A DNA stretch of 29,370 bases from CAYTGG01 sp964581415 (GTDB lineage Archaea; Nanobdellota; Nanobdellia; Pacearchaeales; GW2011-AR1): positions 1 through 29,370 of the forward strand of contig CAZOOJ010000003.1 of NCBI GenBank assembly GCA_964581415.1, read 5' to 3'. Numbering within the stretch: the stretch's first letter is position 1; every line of letters starts with the position of its first letter. Of this stretch, positions 21,516 through 29,370 are shown in pieces. Position numbers and translations under genes: made by a program. The notes beneath the pieces were generated by a model. The model searched no databases. It had not been told where the DNA came from and saw nothing but the letters and a program-made list of their open reading frames with translations.

Positions 21516-23804
21516 ATGGAATTTAAAAAAGAGACTCCTCTTTATTCTTATGAAGTTCAAAGAGAAGGAGGAGAAGATGTCCTTTATATAAACTATTTGG
21601 GAGCACCTTATGTTCCTAGTTTATCTGATTATCCTGATATTATGGAAAGAACAATTGATATTCTTATGCAAAATCCTAATGTTTCCAGAATTGTTTTTGT
21701 TCAGCAAAAAAATTATAATTATGATTTGGAAGAAACATCTCTTCTTTTAGAAATAGCCTCCCTTTACTCTTATCTCATAAAATCAGAAAAAATTCTTCTT
21801 CAAGAAAAATTAATACTGAACTGTCCTTCTTATTTTCCAAGCAGATATAATCAGATGTTCTCTTTCCTTTATTTATTAAAAAAAGATCCTATTGCAGCTT
21901 ATGCTGAATTAAAAAAAATAATTATAGAATCTAATATTCTCAAAGATAAAGTAGAATTCTCATGTAAAAAAGACCAATTAAAATATATTACTCTTTTAAA
22001 GGAAATTTTAAAATTAGTTGAAGAAACAAAATTAATTCAAAAAATTCTTCCTTATCTAGACGATTATAAAAAAGGAGATAGAGAAATTTATTATAAACTT
22101 TTTAAAGTAGATATAATTCCTAATTTTACTTTTACTCGATTGATTTCAAATTTACCTGAAAATTCAGAGATTATAGATCAATATGAAATCTCCGAAGAAA
22201 ATTATGATAAATCTTTGGTGACAATTCTGAGAGAAAAAGATAAATCTAAATTATTCTATCATTTAAATCCTCCAGAACATTCTTTAAGCGAAGAATTTAA
22301 TATGCTTTTGAATTTAGCAAGAAATGTTTTAATTGAGCATAATCCTAAAGCAGAAGAATTTACAGACACAGAAAGAATAAGAAAAGTTTTTTTTAATATC
22401 TCTAGAGATTTATTAAGAGATTTAGCTCAAGTCAAGAAGATAAATATTGATTACGAGGAGATTAATCAATTAGCTACTATTTTAGTTAGAAATACTATTG
22501 GTTTTGGACTTATAGAAGTTTTATTACAAGACAAAAAACTTCAGGACATTTCTCTAAATGCACCGATTCCTTTAACTCCTGTTTTTGTGAAACATCAAGA
22601 TTATGATGAATGCTCTACTAATATTTTGCCGAGTCAAGAAGATATTGATTCTTGGGCTGCTAAATTTAGAATGATTTCAGGAAGACCTTTAGATGAAGCA
22701 AATCCTATTTTAGATACTCAACTTAGCATAGGAAAAATTAGATCTAGAATTTCAATAATTCAAAGACCTCTGTCTCCTAACGGTTTAGCTTATGCTTTAA
22801 GAAGACATAGAGAAGAACCATGGACTCTGCCTTTATTCATAAGAAATAAAATGCTTAATCCTTTTACTGCTGGTTTATTGAGTTTTTTAATTGATGGTTC
22901 TAGAACTCTGCTTATAGCTGGAACGAGAAGTTCTGGAAAAACATCTTTACTAGGAAGTTTGATGTTAGAGATTATTCCCAAATTTAGAATTATTGTTCTT
23001 GAAGATACTCTTGAATTGCCTGTAGATTCTATGAGAAAATTAGGATATGATATTTTGAGAATGAAAGTTAGAAGCGCTTTATTGAAATCAGGAACAGAAA
23101 TTTCTGCTGAGGATGGAATAAGAACCAGTTTAAGACTTGGAGACAGTTCTTTAATTGTAGGAGAAATTCGAAGTGAAGAAGCAAAGGCACTTTATGAAGC
23201 AATGAGAGTCGGAGCTTTAGCTAATGTCGTTGCTGGAACTATTCATGGTGCTTCTCCATATGCTGTTTTTGATAGAGTTGTTAATGATTTAGAGGTTCCT
23301 ACAACTTCTTTTAAAGCTACAGACATAATAGGAGTTTCTAATCCTATAAAATCTCCTGATGGATTGCATTCATGGAAAAGATTTGTGCAATTGTCAGAAG
23401 TTAGAAAACATTGGAAAGAAGATCCTTTAAGAGAAAAAGGATTTGTAGATTTATTAAATTATAATGTTGAAAAAGATGAACTTGAAGCAAGTGATGATTT
23501 GATTAATGGAGATTCTGAAATAATCAAGGAAATAGCATCAAATGTAAGAGGATGGGCTGGAAACTGGGACGCTATTTATGATAATATTCTACTTAGAGCA
23601 AAAATAAAAAAAGAAATTGTGGATATTGCTGAAAAAACAAAGAATTTAAATCTTCTTGAATCTGAGTTTAATACACTTTCTAATCATATTTTCCATAAAA
23701 TTTCAAGTGAAATAAGCAAGGAAATTGGAATTCCTTCAAGTAAGAGAGTTTTTCCAGAATGGCAGAAATGGTTGAATGAGGAGATTAAGAAAAAGAGATT
23801 TTAA
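21516..23804 (+). CDS. FlaI/GspE-type secretion/pilus assembly ATPase
   Basis: A 762-aa type II/IV secretion ATPase, the cytoplasmic motor that polymerises pilin-like subunits. The C-terminal NTPase domain has Walker A GTRSSGKT at 469-476, an Asp-box-like IIVLEDTLELP after it, and Walker B SLIVGEIR with Glu550; AGTIHGASPYAVFDRVVNDL is the conserved His box. About 400 residues of N-terminal domain precede it, longer than in FlaI (about 550 aa in total) and containing VRNTIGFGLIEVLLQDKKLQDISLN, the usual entrance to the ATPase core. Rightward, promoter TTTAAACTATTTC about 27 nt upstream. The next pilus gene on the same strand is the FlaJ-like platform. Confidence 0.92.
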   Translation: MEFKKETPLYSYEVQREGGEDVLYINYLGAPYVPSLSDYPDIMERTIDILMQNPNVSRIVFVQQKNYNYDLEETSLLLEIASLYSYLIKSEKILLQEKLILNCPSYFPSRYNQMFSFLYLLKKDPIAAYAELKKIIIESNILKDKVEFSCKKDQLKYITLLKEILKLVEETKLIQKILPYLDDYKKGDREIYYKLFKVDIIPNFTFTRLISNLPENSEIIDQYEISEENYDKSLVTILREKDKSKLFYHLNPPEHSLSEEFNMLLNLARNVLIEHNPKAEEFTDTERIRKVFFNISRDLLRDLAQVKKINIDYEEINQLATILVRNTIGFGLIEVLLQDKKLQDISLNAPIPLTPVFVKHQDYDECSTNILPSQEDIDSWAAKFRMISGRPLDEANPILDTQLSIGKIRSRISIIQRPLSPNGLAYALRRHREEPWTLPLFIRNKMLNPFTAGLLSFLIDGSRTLLIAGTRSSGKTSLLGSLMLEIIPKFRIIVLEDTLELPVDSMRKLGYDILRMKVRSALLKSGTEISAEDGIRTSLRLGDSSLIVGEIRSEEAKALYEAMRVGALANVVAGTIHGASPYAVFDRVVNDLEVPTTSFKATDIIGVSNPIKSPDGLHSWKRFVQLSEVRKHWKEDPLREKGFVDLLNYNVEKDELEASDDLINGDSEIIKEIASNVRGWAGNWDAIYDNILLRAKIKKEIVDIAEKTKNLNLLESEFNTLSNHIFHKISSEISKEIGIPSSKRVFPEWQKWLNEEIKKKRF

Positions 23805-23833
23805 ATAAGGACCGAGAGGATTATTAGGAATAC

Positions 23834-23882
23834 TTTTTTTGAAAGTTTTTTTATCAATACCTTTTTTAATTAAAGCTTTTTT
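23834..23882 (+). terminator. Cluster of T-tracts after the ATPase gene
   Basis: Four T-runs of 6-7 (23834-23840, 23846-23852, 23862-23867, 23877-23882) follow 30-80 bp after the ATPase stop codon. Oligo-T stretches cause archaeal transcription termination, so the ATPase and the FlaJ-like gene are probably separate transcripts. Confidence 0.55.
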
Positions 23883-23912
23883 ATGAGTCAAAAAGAAAAT
23901 TTCTTCAGAAAG

Positions 23913-24116
23913 CTAGATTATGAATTCTACTCCCAATATGAAAAAGATAAAGGCTCCTAGCAGGACACTCCATAGTTTTAAAGGATTTTTATAATTTATC
24001 AGAAAATCGCATAATTCCTGAAAAGAAATCAATTTCATATAGTTCATAAGTAATAAAAAAGGAATTAATGAAAATAGAAAATATAATGAAAAATAACACA
24101 TTCTTTTAATTCTCAT
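23913..24116 (-). CDS. Possible small two-helix membrane protein (67 aa)
   Basis: A 67-aa frame with a basic N-terminus (MRIKRMCY) and two hydrophobic segments (about 8-28 and 47-66). The AT-rich upstream region on the minus strand carries a TTAAAAAG box about 25-30 nt before the ATG, similar to other genes here. It sits alone on the opposite strand between the ATPase and the FlaJ-like gene. AT-rich sequence easily generates such frames, so this is a tentative call. Confidence 0.45.
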   Translation of the reverse strand: MRIKRMCYFSLYFLFSLIPFLLLMNYMKLISFQELCDFLINYKNPLKLWSVLLGAFIFFILGVEFII

Positions 24117-24191
24117 TTATAATAATTATAATAATAAGCTTTTTAATTTATAATTTTATTCCTTAAAGAATTTTATTTAATTCTCCAAAGA

Positions 24192-24214
24192 TTTATTAAT
24201 TCTTTTTTGTATTT
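24192..24214 (+). promoter_or_regulatory. Promoter of FlaJ-like gene (related to the shared 23-nt block)
   Basis: TTTATTAATTCTTT here matches the start of the promoter blocks at 26459 and 28238 but diverges after about 14 nt. It lies 37 nt upstream of the ATG at 24229, against 29 nt in the two identical blocks. Confidence 0.55.
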
Positions 24215-24228
24215 ATCTTTGAAAAAAG

Positions 24229-26391
24229 ATGGTGGAAAAAGTTGATGCTAAAGATATTTTGAATAGATACGGTGCTAAAATTGATAAGCAACTTAATGTT
24301 TCCAAAACCGGAGAGTTTAATTATAGTCAGGAGTATGAGAATTTCAAGACTGAAGCTGGAAAAGAATTTTCAAGATATGAGAACTTATGCAAAAGTTTAG
24401 GAAACATAATCAAATTAAAAGTTTCTGAAAAAGATGAGAAAAAAATTCAGAGATTTATTGAAATTGCTCATCTTAATGTAGAGCCATGGCAGGTTTTAAC
24501 TTTAAGTATTATGAGTTTTTTAGGTGTTTTTCTTTTAGGTTTGCTTTTTTCTGTTGCAATAGCCTTGATTAAAGGAAGTTTTTCATTCTTTCCTTTTTTG
24601 TTTTTCTTTTTAATGATTATTCTTTCGTTATTCTTATTTTACTTTGTAAATGATTATCCAAAAAGATTAGCTAACAAATGGAGGCTTAAGGCATCTTCAC
24701 AGATGGTTCCTGCAATTTTGTATATAGTTATTTATATGAGACATACCTCAAATCTTGAAAGAGCAATAGCTTTTGCTTCAGAAAATCTTCAGAATCCTTT
24801 GTCTCTTGATTTTAAAAAAATTTTTTATGATGTTTCCACAGGAAAATTTTCAACAATCAAAGCTAGTCTGGATAATTATTTAGAGAGATGGAGAGATTAT
24901 TCTGTGGAATTTATTGAAGCTTTCCATTTAATTGAATCTAGTTTATTTGAACCAGATAATAATAGAAGAATTTCTACTTTAGAAAAATCACTTCAAGTTA
25001 TTTTAGATGGTGTTTATGATAAAATGTTAAAATTTACTCATTCTGTTAGAAGTCCCTTGACTAATGTCTATATGCTTGGAGTTGTTTTACCTACTTTAGG
25101 TTTAGCTTTATTGCCTTTAGCTTCTGCGATGCTTGGAGGATTATTAAGATGGTATCATGTTTTAATTCTGTTTAATCTTATTATTCCTTTTCTTGTTTTT
25201 TATTTGACAGATAAAATTATGGTGTTGAGACCTGGAGGTTATGGAGAAACTGAGCTTTTGGAAAGAAATCCTCTTTATTCTAAATATAAAAATAATACTC
25301 ATTATCTTAAAGCATTTTTGATATGTTTTCCTTTATTTCTAATTGGTTTGTTGCCTCTAATTTTTCAGTTTACACCTCTTCCAGATTATTTAGGACTTCA
25401 AAAAGATTATTCTTTTTCTGAAATAGGCTTAGGATTTTTTGGAAATGCTAAAATTCTTGATTTTAAAGAAGCTACAACAGGATTTGCAGGACCTTTTGGA
25501 GTGGGAGCTCTTTTTTTCAGTATTTTTATTCCTCTGAGTTTGGCTTTATTTTTTTCAGTTTCTTATAAAAATAAAACTAAAGAATTAATAAAAGAAAGAG
25601 AAAATACAAAACAACTTGAGAAAGAATTTAACAATTCTCTATTTCAGCTTGGTAATAGAATTCAAAATGGAATTCCTCCTGAACTTTCTTTTGGAAAAGT
25701 TGCAGAATCTTCAAAAGGTTTAAGAACAGAAGATTTTTTCAGAAGAGTCAACTACAATATTCAGAGAATGGGTATGGATGTTGAGAAAGCTATTTTTAAT
25801 CCAAGAAGAGGTGCTATAAATTATTATCCTTCTAGTTTGATTGCTACGAGCATGAAAATTCTTATAGAGTCCTCAAAAAAAGGTTTGAATGTTGCTGCGA
25901 TTAGTCTTATGAGTATTTCAGGATATATTAAAAATATAAACAATATTACAAATAGACTTCAAGATTTGTTAGCAGAGATTATTTCAGATATGAAAAGCAA
26001 CATGACTTTTCTTGCTCCTTTGCTTTCAGGAATAGTAGTAGGTTTAGCAGCAATGATTACTGCAATTTTAAATAGTTTAAATTTAGCTGAATTTCAAGGC
26101 ACTGAAACATCTCTTGTGGGTAATTTAGGAACAATTTTAGAGATTTTTAATTTAGTTGATATGATTCCTCCTTATTATCTTCAGATAATTGTGGGAATTT
26201 ATCTTATTCAAATAGTTTTTATTTTAACAAGAACTTTGGTTACTATTGATTCTGGAGAAGATAAACTTGAAAAAACTTCTAAAACAGGAAGAAATCTTAC
26301 AAGAAGTATTTCTCTTTATTCTTTAACAGCATTTTTTGCAATTATAGCACTGTTTATTTTAACTTCTATTGTTTTGGGAGGGTTGATATAG
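24229..26391 (+). CDS. FlaJ/TadC-like membrane platform protein with two F-domains
   Basis: A 720-aa polytopic protein of the type II secretion F/FlaJ superfamily, the inner membrane partner of the ATPase. The first F-domain (roughly 140-310) contains PAILYIVIYMRHTSNLERAIAFASENLQNPL; the second (about 460-640) contains QLGNRIQNGIPPELSFGKVAESS and MKILIESSKKGLNVAAISLM. Hydrophobic clusters at about 85-145, 270-330, 360-385, 425-450, 585-620 and 690-720 give roughly nine helices. At 720 aa it is longer than archaellum FlaJ, and the two F-domains fit the duplicated form. It follows its own promoter block and precedes the pilin-like cluster. Confidence 0.9.
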   Translation: MVEKVDAKDILNRYGAKIDKQLNVSKTGEFNYSQEYENFKTEAGKEFSRYENLCKSLGNIIKLKVSEKDEKKIQRFIEIAHLNVEPWQVLTLSIMSFLGVFLLGLLFSVAIALIKGSFSFFPFLFFFLMIILSLFLFYFVNDYPKRLANKWRLKASSQMVPAILYIVIYMRHTSNLERAIAFASENLQNPLSLDFKKIFYDVSTGKFSTIKASLDNYLERWRDYSVEFIEAFHLIESSLFEPDNNRRISTLEKSLQVILDGVYDKMLKFTHSVRSPLTNVYMLGVVLPTLGLALLPLASAMLGGLLRWYHVLILFNLIIPFLVFYLTDKIMVLRPGGYGETELLERNPLYSKYKNNTHYLKAFLICFPLFLIGLLPLIFQFTPLPDYLGLQKDYSFSEIGLGFFGNAKILDFKEATTGFAGPFGVGALFFSIFIPLSLALFFSVSYKNKTKELIKERENTKQLEKEFNNSLFQLGNRIQNGIPPELSFGKVAESSKGLRTEDFFRRVNYNIQRMGMDVEKAIFNPRRGAINYYPSSLIATSMKILIESSKKGLNVAAISLMSISGYIKNINNITNRLQDLLAEIISDMKSNMTFLAPLLSGIVVGLAAMITAILNSLNLAEFQGTETSLVGNLGTILEIFNLVDMIPPYYLQIIVGIYLIQIVFILTRTLVTIDSGEDKLEKTSKTGRNLTRSISLYSLTAFFAIIALFILTSIVLGGLI

Positions 26392-26458
26392 AGAGATTTA
26401 TATCTAATTTCGCACTTAAATCTGATTATATACAAAAGAATGTTTTTTTAACTAAACA

Positions 26459-26481
26459 TTTATTAATTCTTTATTCTAATT
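26459..26481 (+). promoter_or_regulatory. Shared 23-nt promoter block, copy 1
   Basis: A 23-nt block beginning TTTATTAATTCTTTATTC and ending TAATT occurs here and identically at 28238-28260, in both cases 6 nt before an ATG. TTTATTAAT is the TATA element, the block starting 29 nt upstream of the start codon. Confidence 0.65.
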
Positions 26482-26487
26482 TTATTT

Positions 26488-26649
26488 ATGAAGAAGATAA
26501 TTGGAAAAAGGGGAATAATCACTGAATATCTTCCTTGGATTTTAATAGCAATTTCTATTTTAGTTATTCTTATGATTGCATTATTCTTACTTAAATCAAA
26601 AGGAATAAGTCTAATAGAACAAATTAAAAATTTATTTAGAATAGGCTGA
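26488..26649 (+). CDS. Micro-membrane protein, pilin-like (53 aa)
   Basis: A 53-aa frame with a short basic N-terminus (MKKIIGKRGIITEYLPW), one hydrophobic helix at about 17-35 and a basic-amphipathic tail (KSKGISLIEQIKNLFRIG). The KRG plus TE motif before the helix resembles the prepilin processing region of archaeal pilins. Its stop overlaps the next ATG (TGATG), and it starts 6 nt after the promoter block. First gene of the pilin-like operon. Confidence 0.65.
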   Translation: MKKIIGKRGIITEYLPWILIAISILVILMIALFLLKSKGISLIEQIKNLFRIG

Positions 26650-26807
26650 TGGAATTAACAATAAATAATCTGATAAAAATAATAATTGGAATTTTGGTAT
26701 TTGTTGCAGTGATTTTAGGAGTATCTCTTTTTTTTAAGGATAATATTTTTTCTTTTTTTAAAAATTTAGGAAATTTTACAAGAGAATTTTTGTATTTGTT
26801 AAAATAA
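26649..26807 (+). CDS. Micro-membrane protein (52 aa)
   Basis: A 52-aa frame, MELTINNLIK then one helix at about 10-29 (IIIGILVFVAVILGVSLFFK) and a short amphipathic tail. It overlaps the preceding gene (TGATG) and is followed after 1 bp by the next pilin-like gene. No recognised family; membership in the operon is the main support. Confidence 0.6.
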   Translation: MELTINNLIKIIIGILVFVAVILGVSLFFKDNIFSFFKNLGNFTREFLYLLK

Positions 26808-26808
26808 A

Positions 26809-27291
26809 ATGAAAAATAAAAGAGGTTTTTTATTAGCTGAAGAAACTTTGAAAATAGTTATTGCTGTTATTTGCTTAATTTTTTTAGTGGGTTTTTTAGC
26901 AAAACTTTACTATAATTCTTCACAAAATAAAGAGTTAGAGCAAGCAGAAGCCTCTTTAGAACATTTAATTAATGAGATAAATGCAGAAAGTGATGAAGTT
27001 GTAATTTATAATCCGGGAAATCCATGGAGAATTATTAGTTGGTTTGTTGAAGAAGAAAAACCCTCAAAATGTTATGATTGGGAAAATTGTTTGTGTTTTT
27101 GCAAAGGAAATAAGTTTTGGCCCGAGATTATTAATTTAGAAAATCTAAAAGAAGATTGTGAGAAAAAGGGTGTTTGCAGAGAATTACCTCAAAAAATTGA
27201 AGTTGAGAATAATGGAAATTTTTATATCTTTATAGAGAAAACACCTTATACTTTAATGATAAATGATAATAAAATAACACTTAAAAAATGA
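26809..27291 (+). CDS. Type IV pilin-like protein with KRGFLLAEE signal
   Basis: A 160-aa protein with a prepilin-type N-terminus: NKRGFLLAEETLKIVIAVIC, i.e. basic residues, G-F at the likely cleavage site and acidic residues at about positions 5-6 of the mature helix, then a long hydrophobic helix to about residue 32. The ectodomain (33-160) has a coiled start (KELEQAEASLEHLINEINAE), and four or five cysteines (CYDWENCLCFCKG, DCEKKGVCRE) that could form disulfides. A pilin or pseudopilin exported and assembled by the ATPase/FlaJ system. Its stop overlaps the next ATG by 4 bp. Confidence 0.75.
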   Translation: MKNKRGFLLAEETLKIVIAVICLIFLVGFLAKLYYNSSQNKELEQAEASLEHLINEINAESDEVVIYNPGNPWRIISWFVEEEKPSKCYDWENCLCFCKGNKFWPEIINLENLKEDCEKKGVCRELPQKIEVENNGNFYIFIEKTPYTLMINDNKITLKK

Positions 27292-27392
27292 ATTTAGATA
27301 GTTTAATAAAATATTTAATATGGATTGTTTTTTTTGGAGTAGTTTTAGCAGGATTATATTTTATGCTTAAAGAATTTGGAGTTATAGGATGA
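27288..27392 (+). CDS. Micro-membrane protein (34 aa)
   Basis: A 34-aa frame (MNLDSLIKYLIW, then a hydrophobic helix to about residue 26) fitting exactly between two genes: ATG overlaps the previous stop (ATGA, 27288-27291) and its TGA overlaps the next ATG (27389-27392). This coupling suggests a genuine micro-protein, the shortest in the operon. Function unknown. Confidence 0.55.
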   Translation: MNLDSLIKYLIWIVFFGVVLAGLYFMLKEFGVIG

Positions 27393-28219
27393 AATCAGAA
27401 AATAAAAAAGGAGAACTAACAACACAACAGATAGTTATTATTATAGTTTTAATTACAAGTTTTGCAATAATCTTGTTTTTTATTTTTAGATTAGATTTAG
27501 GAAAAGTAACAAACAAAGAAATCTGCCATAATTCTGTTATTATGAAAAGCAAATCCAGTTTAGTGGGAAGTCTGGACTGCAAGACAACTTATGTTTGTAT
27601 TTCAGGAGGAGAGAATTGCGAAGGTTTTTATGATGTTAAAAAAGAAGTTGATTTAAGAAACGAAAATGAAGCAAGAAATAAAATTATGGAAATAATTGCA
27701 GATGAAATGGCTGACTGCTGGTGGATGTTTGGTGAGGGCAAAGTGGATTATATTGGATTTAATATTGGAGTATCAATTGTAGGAAATAAAGCTTGTGCTA
27801 TTTGTTCAAAAATAAAATTTAGTGAAGAAATTAAAAATAAGGGTCTTAATAAAATTTCTTATGAGGATTTTTATGCTGATTATTTATCAAAAAAGAAAAT
27901 AGAATCAAAAACTTATTTGAAATATCTGTATGATGCTAATAGGACAACAATCAATGATTTATTCAATAAGGAATATCTGAATAATGAAATTAACTTTAAT
28001 AGTGAATATGTTATATTAACAGGAATTGCGAAAAAAGGAGTTCTTGGAATACTTAAGAAGTGGCATTCTGAAAATGTTGAAAACCTTAAAAACTTTTTTG
28101 GTTTAGAGAATATTGCAACAGAAGAGAAATCCAAGGATTATTTATTTATTCCAATTACTCTTATCAAACAGGAAGATATTCAAGATTTCAAATGCGGAGA
28201 ATTTCTTACAAAAGCCTAA
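27389..28219 (+). CDS. Pilin-like exported protein with long ectodomain (276 aa)
   Basis: After a charged N-terminus (KSENKKGELTTQQ), a hydrophobic helix (about 15-36, IVIIIVLITSFAIILFFIFR) leads into a roughly 240-residue extracytoplasmic domain. The KKGELTT context is prepilin-like in pattern, with a Gly-Glu instead of Gly-Phe step. Cysteines are frequent early on (EICHNSV, LDCKTTYVCISGGENCEGF, CWWMF, CAICSK), suggesting disulfide bonds. I recognise it as a protein type recurring in DPANN pilus-like loci, without a defined function. It starts on the previous gene's stop and ends the first transcript; the next block promoter follows. Confidence 0.7.
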   Translation: MKSENKKGELTTQQIVIIIVLITSFAIILFFIFRLDLGKVTNKEICHNSVIMKSKSSLVGSLDCKTTYVCISGGENCEGFYDVKKEVDLRNENEARNKIMEIIADEMADCWWMFGEGKVDYIGFNIGVSIVGNKACAICSKIKFSEEIKNKGLNKISYEDFYADYLSKKKIESKTYLKYLYDANRTTINDLFNKEYLNNEINFNSEYVILTGIAKKGVLGILKKWHSENVENLKNFFGLENIATEEKSKDYLFIPITLIKQEDIQDFKCGEFLTKA

Positions 28220-28237
28220 TTACAAAATTCCAATAAT

Positions 28238-28260
28238 TTTATTAATTCTTTATTCTAATT
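28238..28260 (+). promoter_or_regulatory. Shared 23-nt promoter block, copy 2
   Basis: Identical to 26459-26481 over all 23 nt and again 6 nt before the ATG (28267). It defines a second transcription unit within the pilin-like cluster. Confidence 0.65.
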
Positions 28261-28266
28261 CTCTTT

Positions 28267-28659
28267 ATGATTGAATTTAGAAAAAGAGGAAATATTCTTA
28301 TTGAGAATATAATATTCATTGTTCTTAATTTAGTTTTTTTTACAATTATTATTTTATTTTTATTTTCAAGAATGAGTTCTGTTGCGATTTTAGAGGAAAA
28401 ATATGCAAAACAAATCGCTTTGCTTATAGATTCTGCTGAACCTGCAATGCAAATAAAACTCGATATGTCAGAAGGAATTGAGAAATTAGAAGAAAATTTT
28501 GATAAAAAAAATATTGTAAAGATTGATGAAAACATTGTTACAGTAAAATTTAAAGAAGGAAAAGGATATTCTTATTCTTTTTTTAATGATATAGAGATAG
28601 AGTATTTTTATGGAAAAGAAAATAAATTTATTTTAATAATGGATAAATATAATGAATAA
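28267..28659 (+). CDS. Pilin-like protein (130 aa)
   Basis: A 130-aa protein with FRKRGNILIENIIFIVLNLVF at the start: basic residues, Gly before the hydrophobic helix and a Glu five residues after it (GNILIE), as in prepilins. The helix runs to about residue 35; the rest is a soluble domain with alternating strands (ENIVTVKFKEGKGYSYSFFN). Overlaps the next gene by 8 bp (ATGAATAA). A pilin or pseudopilin is the most likely role. Confidence 0.7.
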   Translation: MIEFRKRGNILIENIIFIVLNLVFFTIIILFLFSRMSSVAILEEKYAKQIALLIDSAEPAMQIKLDMSEGIEKLEENFDKKNIVKIDENIVTVKFKEGKGYSYSFFNDIEIEYFYGKENKFILIMDKYNE

Positions 28660-29164
28660 AAAAGCAGATAAAATAATTTCAGTATATTGGTTTGCAATTT
28701 TGTTTATAGTAACTGCAGCAATTGTTTATATAACATTTCTTTTTTATGGACAGCCTTATAATGTTCGGGAAGTTGAAGCAGATATTCTTATTGATAAAAT
28801 TGCGAGTTGTATTTCTAAAGGAGGAAAATTAAATTCCGAAAGATGGAATAAGTTAGAGAATAATAATTTATTAGAAATCTGCAATTTAAATTTTAATGTT
28901 GAAGATTTTGAAGGATGGAAAGATGATCAGTATTATGTTGAAATTCATTATTCTCATTTTGATATTAACAAAGAAATTAATTCACACTCTTGGATATTAA
29001 AATCTTCTGCTGGAAATTTCGAATTAAAAGATTATTGTTGGAAAAATGAAAAAAATTTTCCTTTTTGTCTTAAAAGAAGTTTTTATATTTTAGATGATAA
29101 TAATCAGGAATATTTAATTAAAATTTTATCAATTGTGAGAAAAACTGAAAAAAATGTCAGATAA
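28652..29164 (+). CDS. Membrane-anchored pilus-locus protein (170 aa)
   Basis: A 170-aa protein with NKKADKIISVYWFAILFIVT forming the N-terminal anchor (helix about 9-32), then FLFYGQPYNVREVEADILIDKIASCISKGG, a segment I associate with recurrent small proteins of DPANN pilus loci. The rest is a soluble domain with cysteines at LEICNLNF, DYCWKNEKNFPFC. It overlaps its upstream neighbour by 8 bp and its downstream neighbour by 11 bp. Confidence 0.7.
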   Translation: MNKKADKIISVYWFAILFIVTAAIVYITFLFYGQPYNVREVEADILIDKIASCISKGGKLNSERWNKLENNNLLEICNLNFNVEDFEGWKDDQYYVEIHYSHFDINKEINSHSWILKSSAGNFELKDYCWKNEKNFPFCLKRSFYILDDNNQEYLIKILSIVRKTEKNVR

Positions 29165-29370
29165 AGGGCAAGTTGCTGAGACAATGACTTGGATTATTGC
29201 AACAGTAGTTATAATTGTTATTTTATTTGCTACTTTATCTATAACAGGATTAAATGAAACAGCTAAGAAAGAATTAAAATTAGATAAAAAAATAGATTTT
29301 AACACAGAAGAGGATTTGATTATTACAAAATCTTTTTTGAGTTATTTGCTGACGAATGAGGAGAATGGGA
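29154..29370 (+). CDS. Pilin-like protein, cut by the right edge (72 aa seen)
   Basis: The ATG at 29154 lies inside the end of the previous gene (AATGTCAGATAA). The visible part, MSDKGQVAETMTWIIATVVI then ILFATLSITGL, has a Lys-Gly followed by a Glu five residues later and a hydrophobic helix to about residue 32: the prepilin-like pattern again. The frame is open to the window end, so the gene is incomplete. Confidence 0.65.
   Translation, partial: MSDKGQVAETMTWIIATVVIIVILFATLSITGLNETAKKELKLDKKIDFNTEEDLIITKSFLSYLLTNEENG

Noticed and set aside
1..29370. CRISPR array or cas genes.
   Set aside because: No regularly spaced repeats with unique spacers and no recognisable cas protein.

Overview
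The window looks like chromosomal DNA of an AT-rich archaeon, most likely a DPANN lineage of the Woesearchaeota/Pacearchaeota type, with part of an integrated mobile element at its left end. The archaeal assignment rests on an archaeal-type tyrosyl-tRNA synthetase, a Hef/XPF-type repair system, a PRC-barrel protein, a TGS-domain DRG-like GTPase, and an archaeal FlaI/FlaJ-type secretion ATPase and membrane platform. Most host genes also have a TATA-like box about 25-30 nt upstream of the ATG and no Shine-Dalgarno (SD) sequence, as expected for leaderless archaeal mRNAs. The DPANN placement is inferred from small proteins, tight gene packing, low GC and the style of the pilin-like locus. I saw no rRNA, tRNA or CRISPR array.

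Region 1 (1 to about 6,185) is the right-hand part of an integrative element or provirus that continues beyond the left edge. A tyrosine recombinase with a C-terminal zinc ribbon sits at the chromosomal junction. Next come a winged-helix protein and, divergent from it, a leftward early operon of overlapping genes: a ribbon-helix-helix protein, three small ORFs (one with a Cys-rich zinc-binding pattern), an archaeo-eukaryotic-primase-like/helicase fusion, a 55-aa ORF and a small-terminase-like HTH protein. Several of these small genes lie in long overlaps and are found only by reading the sequence directly. Element genes tend to have SD sequences, unlike host genes. The junction falls in a TctA/DUF112-family permease whose reading frame stops soon after a conserved-looking GATNT motif, so the insertion appears to have cut off its 3' end.

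Region 2 (about 6,180-18,350) holds housekeeping genes in short operons: tyrS with a small membrane protein; a TGS/GTPase with degenerate nucleotide-binding motifs; an alkyladenine DNA glycosylase overlapping a methyltransferase that resembles the aminoglycoside-resistance 16S rRNA methyltransferases (FmrO/Arm type); a tail-anchored small protein; an M16 protease; an agmatinase/arginase-family enzyme, a GH3 (NagZ-like) hydrolase and ThpR in a row; then a leftward Hef-like system split into helicase, 77-aa protein and ERCC4 nuclease; and an M50-like membrane protein without the HExxH motif.

Region 3 (about 18,660-29,370) is an archaeal type IV pilus/secretion-like locus. It has a PRC-barrel protein, two paralogous four-to-five-helix membrane proteins, two coiled-coil proteins (one with a Tyr/Gln/Pro-rich linker), a FlaI-like ATPase, a large FlaJ-like protein with two F-domains, and then a run of at least eight short, mostly overlapping genes for proteins with a single N-terminal hydrophobic helix, resembling pilins, pseudopilins and micro-membrane proteins. 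Two of these transcription units start from an identical 23-nt promoter block at the same distance from the ATG. The last gene is cut by the window edge.
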